Part shown: positions 11,095 to 20,869 of the stretch, in pieces | Numbering within the stretch: position 1 is the first letter of the stretch | How the letters are laid out: each line of letters starts with the position of its first letter | NCBI GenBank assembly: GCA_050287965.1 | Contig: JBNKCX010000012.1 | Location: 1 to 64,000, forward strand | Source of the DNA: CBFDBF01 sp050287965 | GTDB lineage: Bacteria; Pseudomonadota; Gammaproteobacteria; Chromatiales; Chromatiaceae | DNA: 64,000 nt | Direction: 5' to 3' | The notes under the pieces: generated by a model | Seen by the model: the letters and a program-made list of their open reading frames with translations, nothing else | The model's database searches: none | Told to the model about the DNA's origin: nothing | Made by a program: the position numbers and the translations under genes

Positions 11095-12030
11095 CTAAAT
11101 GCCTGTTTCGGCGACAGTTTTCTTGACCGTTTCGATGGTTTTATCCAACAAAACTTGTTCTTCTGGGGTAAGTTCGAATTCTACGATCCGCTCCATTCCG
11201 CCGGCGCCGATCACGGCCGGCACGCCGACGAACAGGCCGTTGATGCCGTACTCGCCCTGACATAGGGCGGCGGAGGGAATCACCCGTTTCTTATCCCTGA
11301 TAAAGGCCTCGGCCATCTCGATCACGGAGGCGGCGGGGCTGAAATAGGCGCTGCCGTTGCCGAGCAGGCTGACCACCTCGGTGCCTGCTTCCTGGGTGCG
11401 CTTGATAATGGCATCGATGCGTTCCTGCGGCAGCAGCGCGGTGAGCGGAACGCCGCCCACGTTGGCGGTACGGATCAGAGGCAGCATCTCCGGGCCGTGA
11501 CCGCCCATCACCATACCGGAGACATCCTGGACCGAAAGGCCGGTCTCCATGGCGATAAAGGCACGGAAACGGCCGCTGTCCAGTGCCCCGGCCATACCGA
11601 TCACCTGATTTCTCGCCATGCCGGAATATTTATGGAAGGCATAGACCATGGCGTCCAGCGGGTTGGTGGTGAGGATGACGAAGGCATTGGGCGCCACCCG
11701 CTTCACGTTTTCCGCAACGTCCTTCATGATCTTCAGGTTGGTGCCGAGCAGATCCTCGCGGGTCATGCCGGGTTTTCTGGCAAGACCGGCGGTGATCATA
11801 ATCAGGTCCGCATCGCGGATATCCTCGTAGTCGCTGGTACCGCTCAGATTGACGTCATAACCGTCGTGAGGACGCAGGGCCATCTGGTCGAGGGTCTTTC
11901 CCTTAACCTGGCCTTCCATCTGGGGAATATCCAGCATCACCACATCGCCCAGCTCTTTTTGAGCCGCGAGTAGTGCTAGGATTCCGCCGATCTGGCCCCC
12001 CCCAATCAGTGCGATTTTTTTTCTGGACAT
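11095..12030 (-). CDS. mdh: Malate dehydrogenase (LDH-like type)
   Basis: The product has 311 residues from the ATG at 12030. I prefer this start because AGGA lies seven bases upstream and the Rossmann motif ALIGGGQIGG begins at once; an upstream in-frame ATG at 12075 would add 15 residues with no support. NAD-binding Asp is in VVMLDIPQ, substrate-binding arginines in LARKPGMTREDLL and catalytic His in MGGHGPEMLP. The sequence is of the lactate-dehydrogenase-like malate dehydrogenase class, as in Chlorobium, not the E. coli type. In this operon it probably reduces oxaloacetate released by ACL to malate (inference). It is the first gene of the mdh-aclB-aclA cluster. Confidence 0.94.
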   Translation of the reverse strand: MSRKKIALIGGGQIGGILALLAAQKELGDVVMLDIPQMEGQVKGKTLDQMALRPHDGYDVNLSGTSDYEDIRDADLIMITAGLARKPGMTREDLLGTNLKIMKDVAENVKRVAPNAFVILTTNPLDAMVYAFHKYSGMARNQVIGMAGALDSGRFRAFIAMETGLSVQDVSGMVMGGHGPEMLPLIRTANVGGVPLTALLPQERIDAIIKRTQEAGTEVVSLLGNGSAYFSPAASVIEMAEAFIRDKKRVIPSAALCQGEYGINGLFVGVPAVIGAGGMERIVEFELTPEEQVLLDKTIETVKKTVAETGI

Positions 12031-12085
12031 CGTCTTTTCCTCAGTTTTTAAAACCTTAGGCATGCGGCAAAGCAAACAAACCCCT

Positions 12086-12119
12086 ATTCCTCAGCAACCT
12101 AAAAAAGTTGTTGAGGAAT
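12086..12119. promoter_or_regulatory. Strong hairpin/palindrome upstream of mdh
   Basis: Arms attcctcagcaac and gttgttgaggaat (12086-12098 and 12107-12119) pair over 13 bp with one G-U and an 8-base A-rich loop. It sits 56 bases before the mdh ATG in the presumed leader. It could be an operator, an attenuator or a leader hairpin; no known riboswitch consensus was recognised. Confidence 0.45.
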
Positions 12120-12450
12120 CCGGGTTGCCAGGCCTTCGCCAGCTATGGGCCGGGTTTTCGCGTTTTAGAATTCAGCTTTGCTGATGACCTGTTTCCAGGA
12201 AAAACACGGCGCCTATCATACGCGAATATTGCCTCATCTATTCTTGAAAATTCCAATGATGAAAAATGAAGCGTCTTGAAATTTCAATGCCTGCTAAATG
12301 ATCCTCTTCGTCCTCCGGGGCAACGAGGTTCGGTGCCGGTTAATCTAACCGGGGTTCCGGATACAGGGCGCAGGGGGTACGGTCGACCGAAAACAAGCCG
12401 TTTTTTCAGGAATTTTTACCGCCGAAGAGGCGTTTGTCCCGGAGTAGCAG
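12120..12450. other. Intergenic region between the mdh leader and the nucleotidyltransferase-like gene
   Basis: No gene or recognisable RNA is visible. The stretch must carry the mdh promoter on the minus strand; a TATGAT-like hexamer occurs near 12210-12216 but without a good -35 partner, so I do not call it. Confidence 0.4.
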
Positions 12451-13059
12451 TCATCTATCCGGTTCTTCCAGCAGCCCCCGCAGCTGATCCGCGGAGGCGC
12501 GTTTCTCCGGCCGCTCATCCAGGGGGCTGAGGGGAGCCTGCCGGATCCCTTCAAGAGGGAACCAGATCAGTTCCATTCTCGCCTCTCCGGCGTGGAAGCG
12601 GAACAGGGGTTGTTCCCGCACCACTCCTTGCGGGTAGCGCACGGTTTTGCTTCCGTCCCGCCAGGGGATCTTTTTCTCCATGAGTGCAACAGCCACCTGT
12701 TCGGGGGTATCGGAAAAGAGATGCAGTTCAATGGTGCTGTTCTGATCGGCGGAACCGTAGAGAACCGGCCCGACCAATCGGGGGGTGAATTCCGCCAGGG
12801 CGGTCATGGCCTCTAAGGCTGCGGACCGAAGTCGCCGCAACTCCATGGGTTGGCTCTCGCCCCGGAACAGCTGCTGATACTCCTGGAGGGCGAGTTCGAT
12901 TTCCGTGTTCGAGGGAAGCTGGCGCCGGTCCCGACAGCCAAGTCTTTGCGCCGCCTTGAGGCGGGCTCGCTGGTAATCGTGGTCCCCCAGATCCGCCAGA
13001 ATGCGTGCCGCTTCCAGTGCGATGCGTCGGCGTAGATCGCCGTTTTTGCCCGTGTGCAT
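12451..13059 (-). CDS. Conserved nucleotidyltransferase-like protein of unknown function
   Basis: This 202-residue protein is taken from the ATG at 13059. It has GGAGA in front and starts 19 bases after the PBP1A stop; a longer in-frame reading to 13146 would overlap PBP1A. It has a helical N-terminal half rich in Arg and Ala (RRRIALEAARILADLGDHDYQRARLKAA). The C-terminal alpha/beta part has LVGPVLYGSADQNSTIELHLFSD, which looks like a degenerate nucleotidyltransferase fold. No signal peptide or membrane segment is seen. I recall homologues in other gammaproteobacteria as uncharacterised proteins; function is not assigned. Confidence 0.75.
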   Translation of the reverse strand: MHTGKNGDLRRRIALEAARILADLGDHDYQRARLKAAQRLGCRDRRQLPSNTEIELALQEYQQLFRGESQPMELRRLRSAALEAMTALAEFTPRLVGPVLYGSADQNSTIELHLFSDTPEQVAVALMEKKIPWRDGSKTVRYPQGVVREQPLFRFHAGEARMELIWFPLEGIRQAPLSPLDERPEKRASADQLRGLLEEPDR

Positions 13060-13078
13060 TTCTCCAGGGTTGCCGGGG

Positions 13079-15613
13079 TCAGAAGAGATCGGTTGGGGCG
13101 TTCCCCTGCTCCCCCGGGGCAGCCGTCTCGCCTCCGAACGGCTCATCCGTGATCACCGATGAATCCCCTTCTCCCGGTACATGTTCGGTGCGGAAAAACT
13201 CAAAAATGGCGTCCTTCTGACCGCTCGCCGCGGGTTTTCCGGTCTGGGGGTCGATGCGCACGGACACCATGCCCTCCGGCATGTTTAAAGGTTGCTCGGG
13301 TACCCCTTTCAAGGCGGTCTCCATGAAAGCGATCCAGGCCGGAAGGGCGGCTCGTCCCCCCACTTCGCCTTTACCCAACGGCTCGGAGGAGTCAAAGCCG
13401 ACCCAGGCGATGGCGACGAGAGAGCGTTGGAAACCGTTAAACCAGGCGTCCCGTTGCTCGTTGGTGGTACCGGTTTTCCCCGCCAGATCCTGTCGTCCGA
13501 GGGAACGGGCGCGTTTGGCGGTGCCGTATTGCACCACGTCGCGCATCATGGAGTTCATCAGGAAGTAGTTCTGGGGCGAGATGACCCGGGGGGCAATGCG
13601 TCTTTCCGGGGCCGGTTGTTCGACCGCGGTTCCGCTGTTCTCCGGCGCGCCCGTATCGTCTGTGGTTTCAAACTCCGCCGGCTTTTCGGCCGCCTTTGTC
13701 TCCACCATGGTTGCTGGAGAACCGGCCTCCTCGGCCGATTCCTGGGCGCACTCCGGGCATACCTCCAGGGGAGATGTTTTATAAATAGTATGTTTGTACC
13801 CGTCCTCAATATGATCGATGAAATAGGGTTCTACAAGATAGCCTCCATTGGCCAGCACCGAGTACCCCCTGGCCATCTGCATCAGGCTGACACCCCCGCT
13901 GCCGAGAGCCAGGGAGAGGTTGCGGGGCAGTTCCGCGGGGTTAAAACCAAAATGTTCCACATGCTTGAGGGCGTGATCGATCCCCATCGCGCGCAACAGA
14001 CGGATGGAGACCAGGTTGCGGGACATGGTGAGTGCATAACGAAGCCGGGTCGGGCCGAAAAACTTACCGCTGTAGTTTTCCGGGCGCCAGGCGGCTTCCA
14101 GGCCGGGATCATCGATCACTACCGGGGCATCGTTGATCAGGCTGGCGGCCGTGAACCCGGCTTCCAGTGCTGCGGAGTAAATGAACGCCTTGAATCCCGA
14201 TCCCGGTTGGCGCTTGGCCTGAACCGCCCGGTTGAACTTGCTGTGGTAATAATCGTAACCGCCCACCAGGGCCACGACGGCGCCGTCATCCGGCCTCACC
14301 GCGACCAATGCTCCCTCTACGCCGGGGATCTCGGCAAGACGCCAGGATTTTTCCCCTTCCTCGGTGGTGGTTTCAGTCACGCGGATGATGTCGCCGGGTT
14401 TGACTATATCCTTTGCGGATTTCGGCTCGGCACCGCGGTAGTTTTCATTGAGATAAGGCTGGGCCCACTTCAAGCCCTCCCACGTCAGGGTAAGGCGCTC
14501 ATCCGGTCCTAGATAGACCTCGGCGGTCTGTTCCTCGACGGCAACAACCAGCCCCGGGCGCAGATCACCGACCCTGGGGATGTTTCCGAGAAGGGTATTC
14601 CAGCTTTCCGCATCGGCAAGTGCGGCGAGATCCACATGCTGTTCCGCGCCCCGATAGCCATGGCGCTGGTCATATTCCTGCAATGCCAGGCGCACGGCTC
14701 TGTTCGCGGTGGTCTGAAGCTTGCCGTCGATGGTGGTATACACGTTGTACCCTTCGGTGTAGGCTTCTTCGCCGAAGCGTTCGACCATCTCCGCCCGCAC
14801 CATCTCCGCCACATAGGGGGCTTCCACTTCCGCTTTAGAGCTATGCAGTTGCGCCGTCACCGGCACGGACACGGCATGGGTATACTGCTCCTCGGTGATG
14901 AAATCGAGTTTCTTCATGCGCCCGAGCACATAGTTCCGGCGCTCCAGCGCCCGTTCCGGGTCGGTGATCGGATTGTCCCTGGAAGGGGCCTTGGGGAGCC
15001 CCGCTATCATGGCGATCTGCGGCAGATCGAGCTGGTCGATGCTCTTGCCGTAATAGACCTCTGCGGCGGCGCCGACACCATAGGCGCGATGCCCGAGATA
15101 GATCTTGTTGAGATAGAGCTCCATGATCTCCTGTTTGCTCAGTTCTCTTTCAATCTGCAAAGCCAGGAGAATTTCGCTGATCTTCCGGGTAAAGGTTTTT
15201 TCCGGTGTCAGGTAGATATTACGGGCCACCTGCATGGTTATGGTGCTGCCGCCCTGACGGCGCTCCCCGGTCATGACCAGCTGGAACCCTGCTCGCAGGA
15301 TCCCCTGATAATCGACGCCCGGATGGTCGAAAAAGCGGTCATCCTCCGCCGCCAGAAAGGCCTGAACCATCTGCTCCGGTACCTCGGAGTAGCTGACGGG
15401 AGAGCGCCGCTTTTCGCCGAATTCCGCTATCAACCCCCCTTCGCGGGAATAGACCCGGAGCGGGACCTGCAGCTTCATTTCCCGCAGGTTTTCAGTGGAA
15501 GGAAGATCGGGTCCCAGGATCAGATAGGCGAAAAAAAGACCGGTAATGCCCGCCGTCACCCCAAACATTGCGAGGTACAGGGAATATTTAAGAAACCTTT
15601 TTAACCACTTCAT
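13079..15613 (-). CDS. mrcA: Penicillin-binding protein 1A (bifunctional peptidoglycan synthase)
   Basis: This 844-residue class A PBP has one N-terminal membrane anchor (about 10-33). The GT51 glycosyltransferase domain has catalytic Glu90 in AAEDDRFFDHPG, and RQGGSTITMQVARN. The transpeptidase domain has SxxK in QPGSGFKAF (Ser472), SxN in MSRNLVS and KTG in LAGKTGTTNEQRDAWF. It polymerises and cross-links cell-wall peptidoglycan in the periplasm. A Glu/Ala/Pro-rich insert lies near residues 625-665, before the KTG region. The gene lies divergently from pilM, which is the usual gammaproteobacterial arrangement of mrcA and pilMNOPQ. Confidence 0.96.
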   Translation of the reverse strand: MKWLKRFLKYSLYLAMFGVTAGITGLFFAYLILGPDLPSTENLREMKLQVPLRVYSREGGLIAEFGEKRRSPVSYSEVPEQMVQAFLAAEDDRFFDHPGVDYQGILRAGFQLVMTGERRQGGSTITMQVARNIYLTPEKTFTRKISEILLALQIERELSKQEIMELYLNKIYLGHRAYGVGAAAEVYYGKSIDQLDLPQIAMIAGLPKAPSRDNPITDPERALERRNYVLGRMKKLDFITEEQYTHAVSVPVTAQLHSSKAEVEAPYVAEMVRAEMVERFGEEAYTEGYNVYTTIDGKLQTTANRAVRLALQEYDQRHGYRGAEQHVDLAALADAESWNTLLGNIPRVGDLRPGLVVAVEEQTAEVYLGPDERLTLTWEGLKWAQPYLNENYRGAEPKSAKDIVKPGDIIRVTETTTEEGEKSWRLAEIPGVEGALVAVRPDDGAVVALVGGYDYYHSKFNRAVQAKRQPGSGFKAFIYSAALEAGFTAASLINDAPVVIDDPGLEAAWRPENYSGKFFGPTRLRYALTMSRNLVSIRLLRAMGIDHALKHVEHFGFNPAELPRNLSLALGSGGVSLMQMARGYSVLANGGYLVEPYFIDHIEDGYKHTIYKTSPLEVCPECAQESAEEAGSPATMVETKAAEKPAEFETTDDTGAPENSGTAVEQPAPERRIAPRVISPQNYFLMNSMMRDVVQYGTAKRARSLGRQDLAGKTGTTNEQRDAWFNGFQRSLVAIAWVGFDSSEPLGKGEVGGRAALPAWIAFMETALKGVPEQPLNMPEGMVSVRIDPQTGKPAASGQKDAIFEFFRTEHVPGEGDSSVITDEPFGGETAAPGEQGNAPTDLF

Positions 15614-15724
15614 GCGCTAGATCACGGATTTAATTAGGACGAATAACCAAATTTGATTCTCGGATACTATACGCGAACATATTAACAGAATTTATAAATT
15701 TCTGGATTTTGTTGAACAAAGTAC

Positions 15725-15753
15725 TTCACAAGAAATTCATTTACTGCTATATA
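15725..15753 (+). promoter_or_regulatory. Putative sigma-70 promoter of pilMNOPQ
   Basis: TTCACA (15725-15730) and TATATA (15748-15753) are separated by 17 bases in an AT-rich divergent spacer, 74 bases before the pilM ATG. The hexamers differ from consensus by one and one or two bases. This is a sequence match only. Confidence 0.4.
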
Positions 15754-15826
15754 GTTAAGCTACCTTATTAAAGAACTACATTTAACTTTTAGTGTAACGC
15801 CGTAATAATAGGAGAAGGACACCCCG

Positions 15827-16903
15827 ATGTTACCCTTCTTTGGTTCTCAGAAGCAGGCGATGCTGGGCCTGGATATCAGCTCGACCGCTGTCAAGCTATT
15901 GGAGCTTAGCCGTTCAGGCGGCAAAGCGGGAGCCCGTTATCGGGTAGAGAGTTACGCGGTGGAGCCGTTACAGGCCAACGCGGTAGTGGAAAAAAACATC
16001 GCCGATGTGGATTCCGTCGGCGAGGCTATCCGTAGCGTAGTGCGCAGATCAGGTAGTCGTGCCAAGCAGGCCGCGGTTGCGGTTTCCGGATCGGCCGTGA
16101 TTACCAAGATCATCGGAATGCCTGCTTCTCTTTCCGATCAGGAAATGGAAACCCAGATCCAGCTGGAGGCTGATCAGTACATCCCCTACCCCCTTGAAGA
16201 GGTGAATATCGACTTCGAGATACTGGGTCCCTCGGAAAAAAATCCGGAGATGGTGGATGTGTTGTTGGCGGCTTCCCGCAGTGAGAATGTTGAAAACCGC
16301 GTCGCTGCCCTGGAGATCGCCGGACTGACGGCGGCGGTGGTGGACGTAGAGGCCTATGCCATGGAGGGGGCCTTCTCGTTGATCATAAATCAGTTGCCCG
16401 ATTTGGGTGTTGATCAGACTATCGCCATTGCGGACATCGGGGCGACCAATACCACGCTGAACGTTTTGCACAACAACAAGATTATTTATACCCGGGAACA
16501 GAACTTTGGCGGTAAACAGCTGACGGAAGAGATTCAGAGACGCTACGGACTTTCCCAGGAAGAAGCGGGAATGGCCAAGCGCCAGGGAGGGTTGCCGGAC
16601 AACTACGTTCCGGAAGTGCTGGAGCCTTTTAAGGAGGCATTGGCGCAGCAGGTCAGCCGTTCGCTGCAGTTCTTTTTTTCCTCCAGCGCCCACAACAGCG
16701 TGGATCATATCGTTCTGGCAGGTGGCTGTGCTTCTATTCCGGCGGTGGATGAATTGGTGGAGGAGAAGATTGGAACGCCGACAATTATTGCCAATCCTTT
16801 CACCAATATGTCGGTTTCATCGAGTGTAAAGCCACAGAGCTTAAGCAACGACGCCCCTTCGTTGATGATCGCGTGTGGGTTGGCACTAAGGAGTTTCGAC
16901 TGA
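15827..16903 (+). CDS. pilM: Type IV pilus inner-membrane platform protein PilM
   Basis: This 358-residue actin-like ATPase begins MLPFFGSQKQAMLGLDISSTAVKLLEL and carries the phosphate-binding LDISSTAVK, IADIGATNTTLNVLHNN and adenosine-type LAGGCASIPAVDEL motifs. PilM is cytoplasmic and binds the N-terminal tail of PilN to connect the pilus motor to the alignment complex. It heads a five-gene operon with one-base or overlapping junctions. The ATG follows AGGAG within 'ataggagaaggacacccc'. Confidence 0.97.
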   Translation: MLPFFGSQKQAMLGLDISSTAVKLLELSRSGGKAGARYRVESYAVEPLQANAVVEKNIADVDSVGEAIRSVVRRSGSRAKQAAVAVSGSAVITKIIGMPASLSDQEMETQIQLEADQYIPYPLEEVNIDFEILGPSEKNPEMVDVLLAASRSENVENRVAALEIAGLTAAVVDVEAYAMEGAFSLIINQLPDLGVDQTIAIADIGATNTTLNVLHNNKIIYTREQNFGGKQLTEEIQRRYGLSQEEAGMAKRQGGLPDNYVPEVLEPFKEALAQQVSRSLQFFFSSSAHNSVDHIVLAGGCASIPAVDELVEEKIGTPTIIANPFTNMSVSSSVKPQSLSNDAPSLMIACGLALRSFD

Positions 16904-16904
16904 A

Positions 16905-17477
16905 ATGGCACATATCAACCTATTACCCTGGCGAGAGAATTTACGTAAGCAGCGTCAGCGCGAATTTGGTTTGACAACCGTGGGTGCCCTGGTTGTAACC
17001 CTTTTGTTGGGGGGCTTCGTGCATTTTCAGGTCGAGAGGATGATTGACCATCAGAACGCCCGCAATAGTTTTCTCAAGAGTAAGATTGCCGAGGTGGATC
17101 GCAAGATCGCCGAAATTAAGGAGCTGGAAAAAACCAAAGCAAGATTGCTTGCCCGTATGAACGTTATTCAACAGCTGCAGGGGAGTCGTCCGGAAGTCGT
17201 TCATCTGTTTGACGAGTTGGTGAATACGACCCCGGACGGAACGTTCCTTACCCAGGTTCAGCAGGCAGGCCGAGGCGTCACGCTTAACGGCAGAGCTCAG
17301 TCCAACGCCCGAGTTTCCGCGTATATGCGCAACGTGGAAAAATCGGATTGGATTGGTTCTCCAGTTCTGCAGGTGATTGAAAACAAGGATCAAACTGGAA
17401 CCGGGTTCAGCCATTTCACCTTGTCTGTAAGTCAGATAAGCAAGAAAGCTGAATCGCCCAAGGGAGAAGCACAGTGA
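16905..17477 (+). CDS. pilN: Type IV pilus assembly protein PilN
   Basis: This 190-residue bitopic protein has the conserved N-terminal motif INLLPWRENLRKQRQREF that docks into PilM. A single membrane helix follows (about 24-42), then a coiled-coil segment and a periplasmic ferredoxin-like domain. It pairs with PilO. It starts one base after the pilM stop and overlaps pilO by four bases. Confidence 0.96.
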   Translation: MAHINLLPWRENLRKQRQREFGLTTVGALVVTLLLGGFVHFQVERMIDHQNARNSFLKSKIAEVDRKIAEIKELEKTKARLLARMNVIQQLQGSRPEVVHLFDELVNTTPDGTFLTQVQQAGRGVTLNGRAQSNARVSAYMRNVEKSDWIGSPVLQVIENKDQTGTGFSHFTLSVSQISKKAESPKGEAQ

Positions 17478-18091
17478 ACTTGGACGATCTTAACAATCTG
17501 GATTTCTCTAACATCGGTATATGGCCGACACCTATCAAGGTGGTTCTGGTCCTGGTTCTCTGCATTTTGCTGGGAGTAGGCTGGTATTACTACGATACCG
17601 AGGACCAGTTGGTTCGCCTGGAAAAGGTGAAAAAAGAAGAAATCACGCTACGCAAAGACTTCGAGCAGAAGCAGGCCAAGGCGGTTAACCTCGAGGCTTA
17701 TAAGAAACAGCTGGAAGATATGCGGCAGTCGTTCGGCGCAATGCTGCGTCAGTTGCCGAACAAGACCGAAGTGGCGGATCTTCTGGTGGATGTTTCGCAG
17801 ACCGGCCTGGCGGCCGGCCTGGAATTCGAGCTGTTCGATCCCACCGGCGAGGTCCGGAAAGAGTTTTACGCGGAGCTGCCTATCATATTGAAGGTCAATG
17901 GCGATTATCATGAATTTGGCGAATTTATAAGTGGCCTGGCGGCGCTTCCGCGTATCGTAACCATCCATGAGATCAAGATTTATCCTAGGAGTATAAAGAA
18001 AGGCGAATCCGTTGCGGCGGGCGGAGGCAGCTTAAGCCTTGAAGCGGTTGCCAAGACGTACCGTTATCTGGATGAGGAGACTGAGAAATGA
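17474..18091 (+). CDS. pilO: Type IV pilus assembly protein PilO
   Basis: This 205-residue protein starts with GTG overlapping the pilN stop. It has a short cytoplasmic tail, one membrane helix (about 19-37), a coiled coil (about 45-85, LVRLEKVKKEEITLRKDF) and a periplasmic domain. It forms the alignment subcomplex with PilN and PilP. The four-base overlaps on both sides point to translational coupling. Confidence 0.95.
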   Translation: MNLDDLNNLDFSNIGIWPTPIKVVLVLVLCILLGVGWYYYDTEDQLVRLEKVKKEEITLRKDFEQKQAKAVNLEAYKKQLEDMRQSFGAMLRQLPNKTEVADLLVDVSQTGLAAGLEFELFDPTGEVRKEFYAELPIILKVNGDYHEFGEFISGLAALPRIVTIHEIKIYPRSIKKGESVAAGGGSLSLEAVAKTYRYLDEETEK

Positions 18092-18624
18092 GGAACTCCG
18101 CCACGATATCGGTGAAATTGTTATTGAGTGCCGTTGCCGGGTTGCTTTTGTCCGCATGCTCGGGGAGCGGTATGAGTGATCTGGAACAGTTTGTGGCCGA
18201 AGTGGAAGCTCGCAAACCGGGACGAATAGAACCGCTTCCGGAGATCAGGCCGGTCGAAACCTTTGCCTATGTGGCTGGTGACAGGCGCAATCCTTTTCAG
18301 CCGGAAGAACCCAGGGACGAGCAGCAGCAGCAAGTTGCGGGTGACGGCATATCTCCGGATTTCAATCGTCGCAAAGAGGAGTTGGAGGCATTTCCTCTCG
18401 ATTCCATTCGTATGGTCGGCACATTGCAGCAGAATGAAACGACATGGGGTCTGGTAAAGACCAGAGAAGGGATTATCTATCGCGTGAAAGCGGGTAATTA
18501 CATGGGACAGAACCATGGCCAGATTACCCAGATCACAGAAGATAAGATTGATCTAACGGAAATCATACCTAACCACAGTGGCGGTTATCAGGAAAGGCAA
18601 GCCTCCGTGGCGCTGAGTGAATAA
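18088..18624 (+). CDS. pilP: Type IV pilus lipoprotein PilP
   Basis: This 178-residue lipoprotein has a signal peptide ending in the lipobox LLSAC (lipidated Cys near residue 24). A flexible linker follows, then a beta-rich HR domain with RRNPFQPEEP and TWGLVKTREGIIYRVKAGNYMGQNHG. It links the inner-membrane PilNO complex to the PilQ secretin. Confidence 0.96.
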   Translation: MRNSATISVKLLLSAVAGLLLSACSGSGMSDLEQFVAEVEARKPGRIEPLPEIRPVETFAYVAGDRRNPFQPEEPRDEQQQQVAGDGISPDFNRRKEELEAFPLDSIRMVGTLQQNETTWGLVKTREGIIYRVKAGNYMGQNHGQITQITEDKIDLTEIIPNHSGGYQERQASVALSE

Positions 18625-18640
18625 AGCAGGGGAATTAGAG

Positions 18641-20839
18641 ATGAACAAGCCAATCTACGCTAGAAAATGGAACCGGTTTGGGCTGTTTACGGCAACGGGT
18701 TCGACTGTATCCAGGCTGACGTCCAGTCTCCTGTGCCTGTTTCTGCTGGCAGGGGCTTCCGCATTACATGCGGAGACCGACAATACCCTGCAGGACATAA
18801 GCTTCTCGGCGTTGCCCGGAAACGCCGTGCAGATTACCGTAACGGCTGAGAAACCATTTGCCGAGCCTTCCAGCTTCTCCACTGATAACCCGTCGCGCAT
18901 CGCCGTTGATTTTCAGAGTACGAAGAGCGGAAGCGTGAATAAAAGCCAGGCGGTCGGCATCGGGATGGTGCGTAGCATCAACACCATCGAAGCCGGCGAA
19001 AGAACCCGGATGGTGATCAATCTGGCTGACAGCGTCGCCTATGATATGCGGGTCGATGGGAATCGGGTCATCATCAACGTGGATGCCGGAGCGGCACAGA
19101 TCGCGGAAACTTCCTCTGCGCCCGCGATACAGGAAAAGACCCCGTCCGCCGAAGTCGCGGCAAGCGCCAAGGAACGCGCTATTGAAAACGTCGATTTCAG
19201 ACGCGGCGATACGGGAGAAGGCAGGATTCTTATCACCCTTTCCGATCCTTCGACGGTAGTGGATATGCGCGAAGAGGGTGGCCGCATCGTACTCGATTTT
19301 GTCGATACGGCGTTGCCTGAACGTTTAATGAGAAAGTTTGATGTAACCGATTTCGCTACGCCGGTAAAAGTGTTTGAAGTTTCTTCACAGGCTGACAATG
19401 TCCATGTGGAGATCACGACCATGGGCGAGTATGAGCATCTTGCCTATCAGGCGAACAACCTGTTTGCGGTGGAGCTGCGGCCCCTGAGTCTGGCGGAGAA
19501 AGAGGAGATTCAGAAGAAGAAACAGCTCTATACCGGGGAACGGTTGTCACTTAATTTTCAGGAGATCGAAGTGCGGGCCGTACTGCAGTTGCTGGCCGAT
19601 TTCACCGATCTCAATATGGTAACCAGTGATACCGTTACCGGCTCCATCACCCTGCGGTTGCAGAACGTACCTTGGGATCAGGCCCTGGATATCATTCTCA
19701 AGACCAAAGGGCTCGACATGCGCAAGACCGGGAATGTGATCATGGTGGCTCCGACGGAAGAGATCGCGGCGCGGGAGAAACTGGAGCTGGAGTCCAAACA
19801 GCAGATCGAAGAGCTTGCACCACTGCATTCGGAATATATCCAGATAAATTATGCCAAGGCTGCAGAGATCGCCAACCTCCTGAAGTCGAAAGAGAATCAG
19901 CTGCTGACGCCGGATCGTGGAAATGTCACGGTGGATGAGCGCACCAATACCCTGCTGGTTCGGGATACCGTCGCCAAACTGGATGATATCCACCGTCTGG
20001 TTAAGAAGCTCGATATCCCGGTTCGTCAGGTGCTGATCGAGTCCAGGGTGGTGAGTGCTGATGATACCTTCGCCAAGGATATCGGCGTCAGGTTCGGGTT
20101 TAACCGTTCCAATGAGGTTAACAACAATACGGAAGTGCTTGTAGCCGGCGGTATTCAGGGGCATCTGGACAACAGTGGTAACCTTGATACCGGTACCTTT
20201 ATGGGGGCAGGCACTCATGCGGGTATAGTCGGCGATAATGACGCGGAGAATCTGCTGGTCAATCTTCCGGCCACCGACCCCAGCGGTGCCGTGAACCTGT
20301 TGATCGGCAAGATCGGTTCCTATCTGCTGCAGCTGGAGCTTTCCGCCATGCAGCAGGAAGGCAGGGGCGAAGTCGTTTCCAGCCCACGCGTAATCACCGC
20401 CGACCGGCAGAAGGCGATTATCAAACAGGGTGATGAGATCCCGTACCAGGAAGAAACCTCCAGCGGCGCGACCAATATCGCGTTTAAGGAAGCGGTGCTG
20501 AAACTGGAGGTGACCCCGCAGATTACGCCGGATGACCGCATTATTATGGATCTGTTGATCAACAATGACGAGGCCGATTTTGACCGGTCCGTCGACGGGG
20601 TGCCGCCGCTGGTAACCCGCGAGATCGAGACGTCGGTGTTGGTGGATAACGGGGAAACCGTGGTTCTGGGCGGGGTCTTTACCCGGGAACGCACCACCAA
20701 TGTGGAGCGGGTCCCCTTCTTCGGAGACCTTCCCTATGTCGGCGCCCTTTTCAAAAACACCACGGAGACGGATAATAACCGCGAGCTGCTGATCTTTGTT
20801 ACCCCGAAGATTCTCAAGGAGACCCTCGGAGCGCGTTGA
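18641..20839 (+). CDS. pilQ: Type IV pilus secretin PilQ
   Basis: The ATG at 18641 has AGGGGA upstream; an in-frame GTG at 18617 overlaps pilP and would add eight residues. The 732-residue product has a signal sequence after an unusually long basic start. It then carries two AMIN domains (about 45-145 and 170-265), which bind peptidoglycan, a secretin/TonB short N-terminal domain, N-domains and the C-terminal secretin pore (VVSSPRVITADRQKAIIKQG; VLGGVFTRERTTNVERVPFFGDLP). It forms the outer-membrane channel for the pilus and closes the operon. Confidence 0.96.
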   Translation: MNKPIYARKWNRFGLFTATGSTVSRLTSSLLCLFLLAGASALHAETDNTLQDISFSALPGNAVQITVTAEKPFAEPSSFSTDNPSRIAVDFQSTKSGSVNKSQAVGIGMVRSINTIEAGERTRMVINLADSVAYDMRVDGNRVIINVDAGAAQIAETSSAPAIQEKTPSAEVAASAKERAIENVDFRRGDTGEGRILITLSDPSTVVDMREEGGRIVLDFVDTALPERLMRKFDVTDFATPVKVFEVSSQADNVHVEITTMGEYEHLAYQANNLFAVELRPLSLAEKEEIQKKKQLYTGERLSLNFQEIEVRAVLQLLADFTDLNMVTSDTVTGSITLRLQNVPWDQALDIILKTKGLDMRKTGNVIMVAPTEEIAAREKLELESKQQIEELAPLHSEYIQINYAKAAEIANLLKSKENQLLTPDRGNVTVDERTNTLLVRDTVAKLDDIHRLVKKLDIPVRQVLIESRVVSADDTFAKDIGVRFGFNRSNEVNNNTEVLVAGGIQGHLDNSGNLDTGTFMGAGTHAGIVGDNDAENLLVNLPATDPSGAVNLLIGKIGSYLLQLELSAMQQEGRGEVVSSPRVITADRQKAIIKQGDEIPYQEETSSGATNIAFKEAVLKLEVTPQITPDDRIIMDLLINNDEADFDRSVDGVPPLVTREIETSVLVDNGETVVLGGVFTRERTTNVERVPFFGDLPYVGALFKNTTETDNNRELLIFVTPKILKETLGAR

Positions 20840-20869
20840 CAGCAATCGCCGCATTCGACTGGAAATTGG

